The notes below the pieces were generated by a model. The model was given only the letters and a program-made list of their open reading frames with translations, was not told the DNA's origin and did no database searches. 64,000 nucleotides of DNA from Burkholderia latens (lineage in GTDB: Bacteria; Pseudomonadota; Gammaproteobacteria; Burkholderiales; Burkholderiaceae), in NCBI RefSeq assembly GCF_902499045.1, contig NZ_CABVPL010000024.1, forward strand, positions 1 to 64,000, written 5' to 3'. The position numbers and the translations under genes were made by a program. Below are positions 27,545 through 35,857 of this stretch, piece by piece (the stretch's first letter is position 1; each line of letters begins with the position of its first letter).

Positions 27545-28477
27545 ATGATCGACCGACGCCAGTTCATCACCGCCGCGCTTGCGGCCGCGGCAGGCGTGCG
27601 ATGGCACGCAGCCGATGCCGCGTTCGCGGCGGCGGATCTCGATCCGCGCCAGGCCGGCCGCATCCGCGCCACGCGCGACGACGCCGCGATTCGCGCGGCA
27701 AGCCATTACCGCTGGGTGCGCGACGGCGCGTTCACGGTCGCGATCTCGCCGCACGCGCCGCCGGTGTCGACCTACGCGACCGATGCGCGGACCGTGGTCG
27801 GCGCGGACCCTGACTACGCGCAGCTCGTCGCCGATGCATTGGGCCGCACGCTGGTGCTGCTGCCGATCGCGTGGGCCGACTGGCCGCTCGGCCTCACGTC
27901 CGGCAAGTACGACGCGGTGATTTCGAACGTCGGCGTGACCGAAAAGCGCAAGGAGAAATACGACTTCACGACCTACCGGCTCGGGCTGCACGGCTTCTAC
28001 GTGCGCACCGCGAGCCCGATCGCGAAGATCGCCGAACCGAAGGACGTCGCGGGGCTGCGGATCATTACCGGCGCCGGCACGAGCCAGGAGCGCATCCTGC
28101 TCGAATGGAGCCGGCGCAATGTCGCGCAGGGGCTCAAGGCCGCCGAACTGCTGTATTTCGACGACGATGCGGCCGCGCGCGTCGCGCTGCTGTCGGGCCG
28201 CGCCGATGCCGAGCTCAATCCGAATGCGTCGCTTGCGTACGAGGCTGCGCGCGACGGCAAGATCCGGCGGGTCGGCGTCGTCAATGCGGGGTGGCCGGCG
28301 AATGCGGACGTCGCGATCGCGACGCGTCGCGGCAGCGGGCTCGCGCCGGCGCTGACGCTCGCGACGAACGCGCTGATCGCCAATGGTCGCTATGGGCAGG
28401 CGCTCGCGCGTTGGGGATTGCAGAGCGAAGCGGTCGCGCGCGCGGAGACGAATCCGCCGGGGTTGCCGTCGTTCTGA
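27545..28477 (+). CDS. Amino-acid-type ABC substrate-binding protein (copy 2, Tat-like signal)
   Basis: A 310-residue SBP_bac_3-type binding protein, paralogous to the one at 22265. The N-terminus MIDRRQFITAALAAAAG carries an RR motif before the hydrophobic stretch, which looks like a twin-arginine signal, whereas copy 1 has an ordinary Sec-type signal. The binding fold is conserved: STYATDARTVVGADPDYAQL and YDAVISNVGVTEKRKEK. The gene ends the operon 35 bases after the fused permease-ATPase and is followed by a hairpin terminator. Two binding proteins sharing one membrane unit suggest two related ligands; this is inference. Confidence 0.9.
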   Translation: MIDRRQFITAALAAAAGVRWHAADAAFAAADLDPRQAGRIRATRDDAAIRAASHYRWVRDGAFTVAISPHAPPVSTYATDARTVVGADPDYAQLVADALGRTLVLLPIAWADWPLGLTSGKYDAVISNVGVTEKRKEKYDFTTYRLGLHGFYVRTASPIAKIAEPKDVAGLRIITGAGTSQERILLEWSRRNVAQGLKAAELLYFDDDAAARVALLSGRADAELNPNASLAYEAARDGKIRRVGVVNAGWPANADVAIATRRGSGLAPALTLATNALIANGRYGQALARWGLQSEAVARAETNPPGLPSF

Positions 28478-28511
28478 CGCTGAAGCGTTGGCATACCGAA
28501 TGAAATTGAAA

Positions 28512-28547
28512 TCGCCCCGGCATGCATTGAAGGACATACCGGGGCGA
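28512..28547. terminator. Hairpin terminator between convergent genes
   Basis: A 13-base inverted repeat (TCGCCCCGGCATG / CATACCGGGGCGA, one mismatch) with a 10-base loop. It sits between the plus-strand sulfur operon and the minus-strand SsuD-like gene, so it can serve both. There is no long T-run. Confidence 0.65.
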
Positions 28548-28644
28548 ATCGGCTGACCAGCCTGCACGCTGGCGTTGGCCGCTCGAGCCGATGCCGGCGA
28601 AACCCGCATCGATGCCGGCGACGACGCGGATTACGCGATCCGTA

Positions 28645-29739
28645 CTACGCCGTCACGGTCGCACGCTCCCGATCGAGTTCCGCGACATGCGCGTGAATCG
28701 CCGGAATCAGCTCGCGCCCATAGGTCGACGCGTCATCCAGCGGATCGAACCCGCGAATCAGGAACGTCGACACGCCGAGCCGGTAATACGCGCCGAGCGC
28801 GCGCGCAACCTGTGCAGGCGTGCCGACGAGCGCGGTCGAATTCCACCGCGCGCCGGTGAGCTTTGCAACGCCCATCCACAGCCGCTCGTCGAGCACGTCG
28901 CCCTGCGCGGCGGCCGCCATCAACCGCTGCGAGCCCGCATTCTGCGGCGCATGACCGGCGACAGGCTGACCGTTCGCGAGCCGTGCCGCACGCACGCGCT
29001 CGCGGATCGCCCCGGCCTTTTCCCACGCGGCGGCTTCGGTTTCCGCGACGATCGGCCGGAACGACACGCTGATGCGCGGCGCGCGCCCGAACGGCGCGGC
29101 GGCGGCCCGCACGCGCGCGATCTGCTCGCGCACCGATGCGAGCGGCTCGCCCCACGTCATGTAGACGTCCGCATGCTGCCCGGCCACGGCCAGCGCAGCC
29201 GGCGACGAGCCGCCGAAATAGATCGGCACGTGCGGCCGCTGTGCGCCTTTGACCACCGGCGACGCGCCACGCAGACGATAGAACTCGCCGTCGTGATCGA
29301 CCGGCGCGTCGGCGAGCCAGATGCGTTTCAGCACGTCGAGATATTCGGCGGTGCGGCGATAGCGCGCGTCATGCGGCACGAAATCGCCGTCGCGCTGCAA
29401 GTCGGTATCGTCGCCGCCCGACACCACGTTCAGCGCGAGCCGGCCGCCGCTGAACACGTCGAGCGTCGATATCTGCCGCGCGGCGGCCGACGGCACGATC
29501 ACGCCCGGCCGATGCGCGAGCAGGATACGAATGCGTTCGGTGGCCGCAGCCGCGAACGACGCGACGACGAAGCCGTCCGCCGCGTTGCTGAAATGGCCGA
29601 CCAGGATCTGGTCGAAGCCGGCCGCTTCGTGCGCTTGCGCGAAGCGGCGCACGTAGTCGGGCTGGACGGCCGCGCCGCCCGGGACGTCGACCTCCGCGCC
29701 GGGTGTCGCGGTGATCATGCCGATGATGTCGACTGGCAT
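28645..29739 (-). CDS. SsuD-like FMNH2-dependent alkanesulfonate monooxygenase
   Basis: A 364-residue luciferase-like monooxygenase of the SsuD group (usual length about 365-381). Landmarks: MPVDIIGMI start, FDQILVGHFSNAADGF, ILLAHRPGVIVPSAAARQISTLD, SGGRLALNVVSGGDDTDLQRDG, and PIYFGGSSPAALAVAGQHADVY, all typical of SsuD. It cleaves a sulfonate C-S bond with FMNH2 and O2, giving sulfite and an aldehyde. ATG 29739 is preceded by AAGGA. It is co-transcribed with the binding protein at 29792, 52 bases upstream. No permease, ATPase or SsuE reductase lies nearby, so these must be elsewhere. Confidence 0.88.
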   Translation of the reverse strand: MPVDIIGMITATPGAEVDVPGGAAVQPDYVRRFAQAHEAAGFDQILVGHFSNAADGFVVASFAAAATERIRILLAHRPGVIVPSAAARQISTLDVFSGGRLALNVVSGGDDTDLQRDGDFVPHDARYRRTAEYLDVLKRIWLADAPVDHDGEFYRLRGASPVVKGAQRPHVPIYFGGSSPAALAVAGQHADVYMTWGEPLASVREQIARVRAAAAPFGRAPRISVSFRPIVAETEAAAWEKAGAIRERVRAARLANGQPVAGHAPQNAGSQRLMAAAAQGDVLDERLWMGVAKLTGARWNSTALVGTPAQVARALGAYYRLGVSTFLIRGFDPLDDASTYGRELIPAIHAHVAELDRERATVTA

Positions 29740-29791
29740 GTCGGGATGTCCTTCTGGGTGTCGAATGGAACGCGCAGGCGCGGCCGCGCGG

Positions 29792-30757
29792 TCACTGCGC
29801 GGCGGCCGTCTTCTGCGCGGGCGCCGCGAACGCGCCCGCATACGAACGGTCGAGCAGCTTCGCCGTGTCGTACGCGGCCGGGATCACGCCGGACTTGTGC
29901 AGGAAATCGGCCGTGTTCTGCGCATCTTTCGCGGCCGTGTCGTCGACCGGGCCGACGCGCTGATGCGCGTTGTTCAGCCAGCGGTATGCGACGTCCGGCT
30001 CGAGCTTCGCGCGTTTCGCCCACAGGTCCGCGTACTCGCGTGGATGGCTGTCGACCCACTGGCGCGCCACCACCACGCGCCGCAGGAAATCGGTGATCTC
30101 GGCGCGCTTGCCCGACGCCGCCTCGTCATTCGCGGCGACGAAGCTGAGGGCCGGCATCAGCCCCTGCGCGGTCGTCACCGGGCGCGCACCCTGCCGCAGC
30201 GCGAGCGTGCTGACGAACGGCTCCCACAGCGACACCGCGTCGACCGAGCCGTTCGCGAGCGCGTTGGTCGCGTCGATCGGCATCAGGTACGCGTACTTGA
30301 CGGAATCCGCACGCAGGCCCGCGTGTTCGAGCGCGCGCAGCACGAGCTGCTGGCTCCATGCGCCGCGCCACACCGCGATGGTCTTGCCCTGCAAGTCGGC
30401 GACGCTGCGCACCGGCGAGTTCTTCGGCACGAGGATCGCGACGCCGTCGAGGCTTTGCCTCGATACCGCGACGACCTTCACCGGCGCGCCGCGGGCGGCC
30501 AGCGTGAGCAGCGCGGAATCGCCGAGGAAGCCGACGTCGATCGCATTGCCGTTGAGGCTTTCGGCGACGGGCGCGGCGGCCTGGAAGTGCTTCCACTCGA
30601 TCGTGTAAGGCAGGTCCTTCAGCACGCCGGACGCCTCCATCGACGCCTGGATGTTGAAGTAGTTCTGTTCACCGACACGCAGCGTGACGGTGTCTTTCGC
30701 GATGCCCGGCTGCGCGGCGAGCGCGAGCAGCAGCGCCGTGACGATTCGGCTCAACAA
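29792..30757 (-). CDS. SsuA/TauA-like sulfonate ABC substrate-binding protein
   Basis: A 321-residue periplasmic binding protein of the NMT1/SsuA type: RVGEQNYFNIQASMEASGVL, VGFLGDSALLTLAARGAPVKVV, ILVPKNSPVRSVADLQGKTIAVWRGAW. A Sec signal (LLLALAAQPGIAKD) directs it to the periplasm. The start is a TTG at 30757 behind GGGGAG (a second TTG follows at once); no ATG is available. It heads a two-gene unit with the SsuD-like enzyme. It is probably induced by sulfur starvation; the upstream region has a tandem ATGCAAA repeat near 30899-30913 that could be part of a regulator site. Confidence 0.87.
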   Translation of the reverse strand: MLSRIVTALLLALAAQPGIAKDTVTLRVGEQNYFNIQASMEASGVLKDLPYTIEWKHFQAAAPVAESLNGNAIDVGFLGDSALLTLAARGAPVKVVAVSRQSLDGVAILVPKNSPVRSVADLQGKTIAVWRGAWSQQLVLRALEHAGLRADSVKYAYLMPIDATNALANGSVDAVSLWEPFVSTLALRQGARPVTTAQGLMPALSFVAANDEAASGKRAEITDFLRRVVVARQWVDSHPREYADLWAKRAKLEPDVAYRWLNNAHQRVGPVDDTAAKDAQNTADFLHKSGVIPAAYDTAKLLDRSYAGAFAAPAQKTAAAQ

Positions 30758-31060
30758 CGTGATCTCCCCGGAGGTTGGCGGGCTGCCGCATGACGCGCGA
30801 CCGCCCTTTGGTCCGCCCGGCGCGACGCCCGGCGGACGGGTTGGAACCGGTGACGATACGTCGAACCGTTCGATCAGACAAACGCATTATTCTTCTATGC
30901 AAAGATGCAAACATTTTATGGAGTGATACCACCGCCCGCGCGCTGCCTGCCCCGCTTGCCGGATGGCCGTTCGAAGGTTTCCTCGACAGATATTTCGTGC
31001 GCGAAATAAATCCGCGACTATATTTCGCATACGAAACAACCATCCGGAACGAGGGCGGCC
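30758..31060. other. Divergent promoter region, SsuA / hydrolase
   Basis: About 300 bases shared by the divergent SsuA-like and hydrolase genes. AT-rich patches lie at about 30885-30920 (ATGCAAAGATGCAAAC, ATTTTATGG) facing the minus-strand gene, and at 30990-31040 facing the plus-strand gene. No coding sequence is evident. Confidence 0.45.
30992..31036. promoter_or_regulatory. Two TTTCG-N4-CGAAA palindromes, candidate MarR operators
   Basis: Two copies of the same palindrome lie 25-69 bases upstream of the hydrolase start: ATTTCG-TGCG-CGAAAT at 30992-31007 and TTTCG-CATA-CGAAA at 31023-31036, with centres exactly 30 bases apart (about three helical turns). A TATATT that could be a -10 box overlaps the second. 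The operon encodes a MarR repressor, so these are likely its binding sites and make the operon self-regulated. Confidence 0.65.
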
Positions 31061-31978
31061 ATGACGTCAGAACCGATCGAGTTTTCCGCCGCCGACGGCT
31101 ATACGCTGCGCGGCACGCTGTGGTCGCCCGCCGCGCCGCCCCGCGCGCTGGTGCTGATCCATCCGGCCACCGCTGTGCCCGAGCGGCTGTATTCCGGCTT
31201 CGCTGGCTTCCTGACCGAGCGCGGCTTCGCGGCGCTGACTTACAACTATCGCGGGATCGGCGCGTCACGGCCGGCGCGGCTGAGCAAGCTGAAAGCGCGC
31301 ATGCGCGACTGGGTCGAACTCGACGTCGGCGCCGCGATCGCATGGGCGCGGCACGCCCATCGAGGGCTGCCGCTGCTGGCCGTCGGCCACAGCGTCGGCG
31401 GCCACGCGATCGGGTTGTCGGCCGGCACCGCGCACCTGCGCGCGGCCGTGATGGTGGCCGCGCACGCGGGCAGCACGCGGCTGATTTCCCGCGCGGCGGA
31501 GCGGCTGAAGGTGCGGCTGATCCTGCGCGTGATCGGCCCGCTCGCGGCCGCGCTGTTCGGCTACGTGCCCGGCAAGCGGCTCGGCCTCGGCGAGGATCTG
31601 CCGGCCGGCGTATTCCGCGAATGGAGCCGCTGGACCACGCTGCCGCGCTACTTCTTCGACGATCCGACGCTGGGTGCGGCCGAACGCTTCGCGAAGCAGC
31701 GCTTGCCGATCCTCGCGCTCGGCTTCGACGACGATCCGTGGGCGAACCCGCGCGCGATCGACCTGCTGGTAAGCTACCTGACCCGGGCGGCCGTCGAGCG
31801 CCGCCAGATCGATCCTTACGCGGCAGGCAGCGGGCCGGTCGGGCACATGGGCTTCTTCCGCAGCCGGCCCGGCAGCGTGCTGTGGCCCGGCGTCGCCGAC
31901 TGGCTCGCGCAGGCGCTCGAAGCGCCCCGCGATGCGGGCCGCCCGCCTCTTTCCATTGCAGCAGGGAACCGAGCTTGA
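31061..31978 (+). CDS. Alpha/beta hydrolase
   Basis: A 305-residue alpha/beta hydrolase. The nucleophile elbow is GHSVGG with Ser111, the oxyanion region is LIHPATAVPERLY, and a candidate catalytic His lies in GHMGFFR near residue 270. It has no signal peptide, so it is cytoplasmic. It resembles the serine aminopeptidase/hydrolase subgroup seen beside MarR regulators. The stop overlaps the start of the MarR gene, so the two form an operon. The substrate is unknown; a lipophilic ester or peptide is only a guess from the family. Confidence 0.85.
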   Translation: MTSEPIEFSAADGYTLRGTLWSPAAPPRALVLIHPATAVPERLYSGFAGFLTERGFAALTYNYRGIGASRPARLSKLKARMRDWVELDVGAAIAWARHAHRGLPLLAVGHSVGGHAIGLSAGTAHLRAAVMVAAHAGSTRLISRAAERLKVRLILRVIGPLAAALFGYVPGKRLGLGEDLPAGVFREWSRWTTLPRYFFDDPTLGAAERFAKQRLPILALGFDDDPWANPRAIDLLVSYLTRAAVERRQIDPYAAGSGPVGHMGFFRSRPGSVLWPGVADWLAQALEAPRDAGRPPLSIAAGNRA

Positions 31979-32406
31979 GCGAAGACCGACGACTGTTTTT
32001 CCTGTTGAACATCGGCCAGCGGCGCGTGCAGCGCTGGGTCGACCGCAAGGCCGAGACCGATGCGCGCGCCAGCGCCGCGCAGGCGGGCGTGCTGTTCTGT
32101 CTCGCGAAGCAGGACGGCGCGCTGATCGGCGAAGTCGGCGCGGCGCTGCAACTGGCGCCGTCCGCGATGACGGGGCTCGCCGACCGGATGGCGAAAGCCG
32201 GCCTGCTCACGCGGCACGCCGATTCGGACGACGGGCGCGCGACGCGCCTGTTCCTGACCGACGCAGGCCATGCGGCGCTCAAGCGTGCGCGCGTCGTGTT
32301 GCGCGAGTTGAACGGCAAGCTGTGCGACGGTTTTTCCGACGCCGAACTCGACGTCGTCGCGCGCTGGCTGCACGCGTTGCAGGACCGGTTTCCGGCGGAT
32401 CGCTGA
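31975..32406 (+). CDS. MarR-family transcriptional regulator
   Basis: A 143-residue MarR protein. It starts at a TTG (31975) behind AGGGA, overlapping the hydrolase stop by four bases (TTGA). The winged helix is typical: AQAGVLFCLAKQDGALIGEVG, LQLAPSAMTGLADRMAKAGLL, and the wing HADSDDGRATRLFLTDAG. It probably represses its own operon through the two palindromes at 30992-31036 and releases on binding a small aromatic or lipophilic ligand, as family members do. The exact ligand cannot be told. Confidence 0.9.
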   Translation: MSEDRRLFFLLNIGQRRVQRWVDRKAETDARASAAQAGVLFCLAKQDGALIGEVGAALQLAPSAMTGLADRMAKAGLLTRHADSDDGRATRLFLTDAGHAALKRARVVLRELNGKLCDGFSDAELDVVARWLHALQDRFPADR

Positions 32407-32894
32407 ACGGCGTCACGCGCCGCATGATGCTCGCACGTTCGCGCATCGAATCCCGCGCGATCGCACGTGATTGCGCGTGAGCGATAGCGATTCCGATTCG
32501 TCTTTCCGCTTTCTTTTCGCCCGCTTCCCCGCGGCAAATTTTGCGTCGCCGATACGCAATGTCGGCAACGCTTGCCTGCTACGCTCTGTTACAAAAAATT
32601 GCCTCCCGCGCCGCATACGGATCGCCTACATTGCAATCCACTTCGACGCATTCGTCGTATGCACGGACAGGTCTTCCGTCGGGTCCACAGCGCGATGCTC
32701 GCCCGGCAAGCAGTGAAATCGAATAGGAGTCTTGACCGAAGTGCTGGCGGCATCCAGCACACGCGGATTGCGATGGCCGACGCGGCCTCCTGAACGACAC
32801 GATCGACGCATTGCACGGCACCGTTGCCGCGCGGCGGGTCGTGTTGCGCGGCCATGCCGCGCCATCGCCACCGCACGTCACCGAGGAGCAGTCC
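32407..32894. other. Intergenic region before Asp-box protein
   Basis: About 490 bases. Pyrimidine-rich and moderately AT-rich stretches near 32490-32600 (TCTTTCCGCTTTC, CTCTGTTACAAAAAATTGCC) probably hold the promoter of the secreted Asp-box gene. No other gene is recognisable. Confidence 0.4.
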
Positions 32895-34352
32895 ATGCGA
32901 CGCACGATCGTGTCTCACTCGCTTGTCATTCGCCTCACCCGCCTGTCCGCCGCGATGGCGATGGCCGCCGCCGCCGCCGCGGCGCATGCCGAACCCGTTG
33001 CCGTCTCCGGCCCAAGCCCGTTCGCCGCGTGCACCATCGGCGGCCCCGGCACGAACTACGTGAACGCCGAGGTCGAACCGTGGCTGTCGGTCAACCCGGC
33101 GAACCCGACCAACATGATCGCCGTGTGGCAGCAGGACCGCTGGTCGAACGGCGGCGCGCACGGGCTCGTCGCCGGCTACACGTTCGACGGCGGCGCGACC
33201 TGGGCGCGCACGCCGCAGCCGTTCAGCGCATGCGCGCCCGGCGGGCTCAAGTACGAGCGCGCGTCGGATCCGTGGGTGTCGTTCGGGCCCGACGGCACCG
33301 CGTATTCGGTGTCGATCTCGTTCAACCAGTCGAACAACGGCAACGCGGTTGCGGCGTCGGTGTCGACCGACGGCGGCCAGACGTGGAGCAGCCCGGCCGT
33401 GCTGATCGCGAACGACGAGCCGACGACGCAGTTCTTCAACGACAAGGAATCGGTGACGGCGAACCCGGTGAAAGCCGGCACCGCGTATGCGGTGTGGGAC
33501 CGTCTCGAGCTGCCGAACGGCAATCCGTACGCGAACCTGCACACGGCAGCCTATCGCGGGCCGACGTTCTTCTCGAAGACGGTCGACGGCGGCAAGACGT
33601 GGAGCGCGCCGAAGATCATCGTCAACGTGCCGTCGCGTCAGCAGACGATCGGCAACCAGATCGTCGTCGATCCGAAGACGGGCACGCTCTACAACTTCTT
33701 CAACCTGATCCAGCCGCCGTTCAACAAGGCGGCCGGCAAGGTCGCGTTCATCAAGTCGACCGACGACGGCGCGACGTGGACGAAGCCGCAGGTGATCGCC
33801 GGGTTGCAGACGGTCGGCGTGACGGACCCGAACACCGGCGAACCGGTACGCACCGGCGACATCATTCCGGAGCCGGCGATCGATCCCGCGTCGGGGCAGC
33901 TCTACGTCGTGTGGCAGGACAGCCGCTTCAACGGCGGCCACTACGACGAGATCGCGTTGTCGACGTCGAAGGACGGCGGCGCGACGTGGAGCGCGCCGCT
34001 GCAGGTCAACACGCCCACCGGTCGCCCGGCATTCAATCCATCGGTGCGCGTGGACAATGCGGGCGCGGTGATGGTCACGCACTACGACTTCCGCGACCTG
34101 CAGCCCGGCAACACGACGACGCTGCCGACCGGGTTCTGGCGCAAGATCTCGCACGACGCGGGCGCCACGTTCGCCGACGAGCGGCGCGTCGGCGGCCCGT
34201 TCGACATGAAGCTCGCGCCGAATGCGGAGGGATACTTCATCGGCGATTACCAGGGGCTCGACGTGTTGCCGTCGTCGTCGTTCCATCCGCTGTTCGTCCA
34301 GACCAACGCGGGCAACCTGACGAACCGCACCGACGTGTTCTTCGCGCCGTGA
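32895..34352 (+). CDS. Secreted BNR/Asp-box (sialidase-fold) protein
   Basis: A 485-residue protein with a signal peptide (residues about 1-30, ending AAAAAAAHAEP). It carries at least five Asp-box motifs of the form S/T-x-D-G-G-x-T-W (FDGGATW, TDGGQTW, VDGGKTW, TDDGATW, KDGGATW) and a sixth variant HDAGATF. Such repeats mark a six-bladed beta-propeller as in exo-alpha-sialidases. Catalytic sialidase residues cannot be confirmed by eye, so a glycan-binding or lyase role is possible. ATG 32895 follows GAGGAG; an upstream ATG at 32811 would add a non-signal leader. It is a single gene, secreted to periplasm or beyond. Confidence 0.8.
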   Translation: MRRTIVSHSLVIRLTRLSAAMAMAAAAAAAHAEPVAVSGPSPFAACTIGGPGTNYVNAEVEPWLSVNPANPTNMIAVWQQDRWSNGGAHGLVAGYTFDGGATWARTPQPFSACAPGGLKYERASDPWVSFGPDGTAYSVSISFNQSNNGNAVAASVSTDGGQTWSSPAVLIANDEPTTQFFNDKESVTANPVKAGTAYAVWDRLELPNGNPYANLHTAAYRGPTFFSKTVDGGKTWSAPKIIVNVPSRQQTIGNQIVVDPKTGTLYNFFNLIQPPFNKAAGKVAFIKSTDDGATWTKPQVIAGLQTVGVTDPNTGEPVRTGDIIPEPAIDPASGQLYVVWQDSRFNGGHYDEIALSTSKDGGATWSAPLQVNTPTGRPAFNPSVRVDNAGAVMVTHYDFRDLQPGNTTTLPTGFWRKISHDAGATFADERRVGGPFDMKLAPNAEGYFIGDYQGLDVLPSSSFHPLFVQTNAGNLTNRTDVFFAP

Positions 34353-34370
34353 TGCGCGTGTGAGTGCGGC

Positions 34371-34401
34371 GCTGCCGCGACGTTCGTCGCGCCGCGGCAG
34401 C
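34371..34401. terminator. Hairpin between convergent genes
   Basis: GCTGCCGCG at 34371 and CGCGGCAGC at 34393-34401 form a perfect 9-base stem with a 13-base loop, between the convergent Asp-box gene and the alcohol dehydrogenase. It probably terminates both; no T-run. Confidence 0.5.
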
Positions 34402-34416
34402 GTACCCGCATGCGTG

Positions 34417-35445
34417 TCAGTGCATGTCGGTCAGCACGACGCGCCCGTCGACGTTCCCGTCGCGCAGCCGCGCGAAGACGTCGTTGATGTTGCCGAGCCG
34501 GTCGCGATGAACGTGCGCGCGCACCAGCCCGTCCGCCGCGAAATCGAGCGATTCCTGCAGATCCCGCCGCGTGCCGACGATCGAGCCGCGCACCGTGATG
34601 CCGTTCAGCACCGTCGAGAAGATCGGCAGCGGGAAATCGCCGGGCGGCAAGCCGTTGAGTGCGACCGTGCCGCCGCGCCGCACCATCCCGAGCGCCTGCG
34701 CGAACGCGCTGCGCGACACGGCCGTGACCAGCACGCCATGCGCGCCGCCGATCTCCTTCTGGATCACCTTCGCCGGATCGTCGGCCGACGCATCGATCGT
34801 CAGCTGCGCGCCGAGCTCGCGCGCGAGTGCCAGCTTCGCGGCGGACACGTCGATCGCGGCGACGTGCAGCCCCATCGCGCGCGCGTATTGCACGGCCACG
34901 TGGCCCAGCCCGCCGATGCCTGAAATCGCGAGCCACTGGCCCGGACGCGTATCGGTGACGCGGATCCCCTTGTAGACCGTCACGCCCGCGCACAGGATCG
35001 GCGCGATCTCGTCGAACGCGACCTGCGCCGGCAGATGGCCGACATAGTCGGGATCGGCCAGCACGTATTCGGCATAGCTGCCGTTGACCGAATAGCCGGT
35101 GTTCTGCTGCGCATGGCAAAGGGTCTCCCAGCCGGTGTGACAGTACTCGCAGTGACCGCATGCGGTGTAAAGCCAGGGCACGCCCACCCGGTCGCCTTCG
35201 CGCACGTGCGTGACGCCCGCCCCGACCGCCGCGACGACTCCCACGCCTTCGTGCCCGGGAATGAACGGCAGCGCCGGCTTCACGGGCCAGTCGCCGTCGG
35301 CCGCATGCAGGTCCGTGTGGCAGACGCCCGACGCCCTGATGTTGACGAGGATCTGACCAGGGCCCGGCGTCGGGACCGGCACTTCGTCGATGCGCAACGG
35401 TTCGCCGAACGCGTGCACCACGGCCGCTTTCATGGTTTGTGTCAT
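34417..35445 (-). CDS. adhP: Zinc-dependent alcohol dehydrogenase, AdhP type
   Basis: A 342-residue medium-chain alcohol dehydrogenase. Catalytic zinc ligands are visible in SGVCHTDLH (Cys) and PGHEGVG (His-Glu); structural zinc cysteines in [16 protein letters not shown]. The Rossmann motif is [13 protein letters not shown]. This oxidises ethanol and other primary alcohols with NAD(P). ATG 35445 follows AGGAG. The N-terminus [13 protein letters not shown] is characteristic of AdhP/AdhT enzymes. It is monocistronic. Confidence 0.92.
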   Translation of the reverse strand: MTQTMKAAVVHAFGEPLRIDEVPVPTPGPGQILVNIRASGVCHTDLHAADGDWPVKPALPFIPGHEGVGVVAAVGAGVTHVREGDRVGVPWLYTACGHCEYCHTGWETLCHAQQNTGYSVNGSYAEYVLADPDYVGHLPAQVAFDEIAPILCAGVTVYKGIRVTDTRPGQWLAISGIGGLGHVAVQYARAMGLHVAAIDVSAAKLALARELGAQLTIDASADDPAKVIQKEIGGAHGVLVTAVSRSAFAQALGMVRRGGTVALNGLPPGDFPLPIFSTVLNGITVRGSIVGTRRDLQESLDFAADGLVRAHVHRDRLGNINDVFARLRDGNVDGRVVLTDMH

Positions 35446-35857
35446 GGGTCGCTCCTGTCTGGTCGATGACCGCCAAGTATCCGGGCTTGAAGCCGGAACG
35501 CGTTGATACGCATCAACGCGCAGGAAGCGGGCGCGACCGCAGCCACCCGATCTCGAGACATCGCGCGCGGGCCGACGGTCCCCGCGCCGGTTTGACGGGC
35601 CGCCGCCACTGCCGTCGCCGTTTCGGCCGGTGGTCCGCAACCCCGCGCACATCGCCGTTTCGCTTGGAATTTGCGATGATATAACATATCATCTTGCCGC
35701 CGCAGCCATCGTCCGATCTCGTTCCGTCCGGATGGCTGGCGACGCCGAGCCCTATTTTTATCGGTCAGTGCGCCCGTCTGATGCAACAATATATCGTATC
35801 CGAGACGGCAGGCCGCGTGGCTCGTTTTTCAATCCCATTCCAACCGATTCACCGACC
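35446..35857. other. Divergent promoter region, adhP / TonB receptor
   Basis: About 410 bases between divergent genes. It contains the AT-rich palindrome at 35675 and a looser similar element at about 35779-35799 (GATGCAACAATATATCGTATC, with GAT...ATC ends). No gene is evident. Confidence 0.45.
35675..35693. promoter_or_regulatory. Zur-like palindrome upstream of TonB receptor
   Basis: GATGATAT-AAC-ATATCATC is a perfect 8-3-8 inverted repeat, strikingly AT-rich for this DNA, 165 bases before the receptor start. Its ATATAAC core resembles Zur boxes of Gram-negative bacteria (GTTATA..TATAAC type). As the downstream receptor looks ZnuD-like, zinc repression by Zur is the best guess; Fur is the alternative. 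Confidence 0.5.

Noticed and set aside
28480-28644. Repeat-like hairpin as a mobile-element end
   Set aside because: A single inverted repeat between convergent genes is better explained as a terminator; there is no transposase or target duplication.
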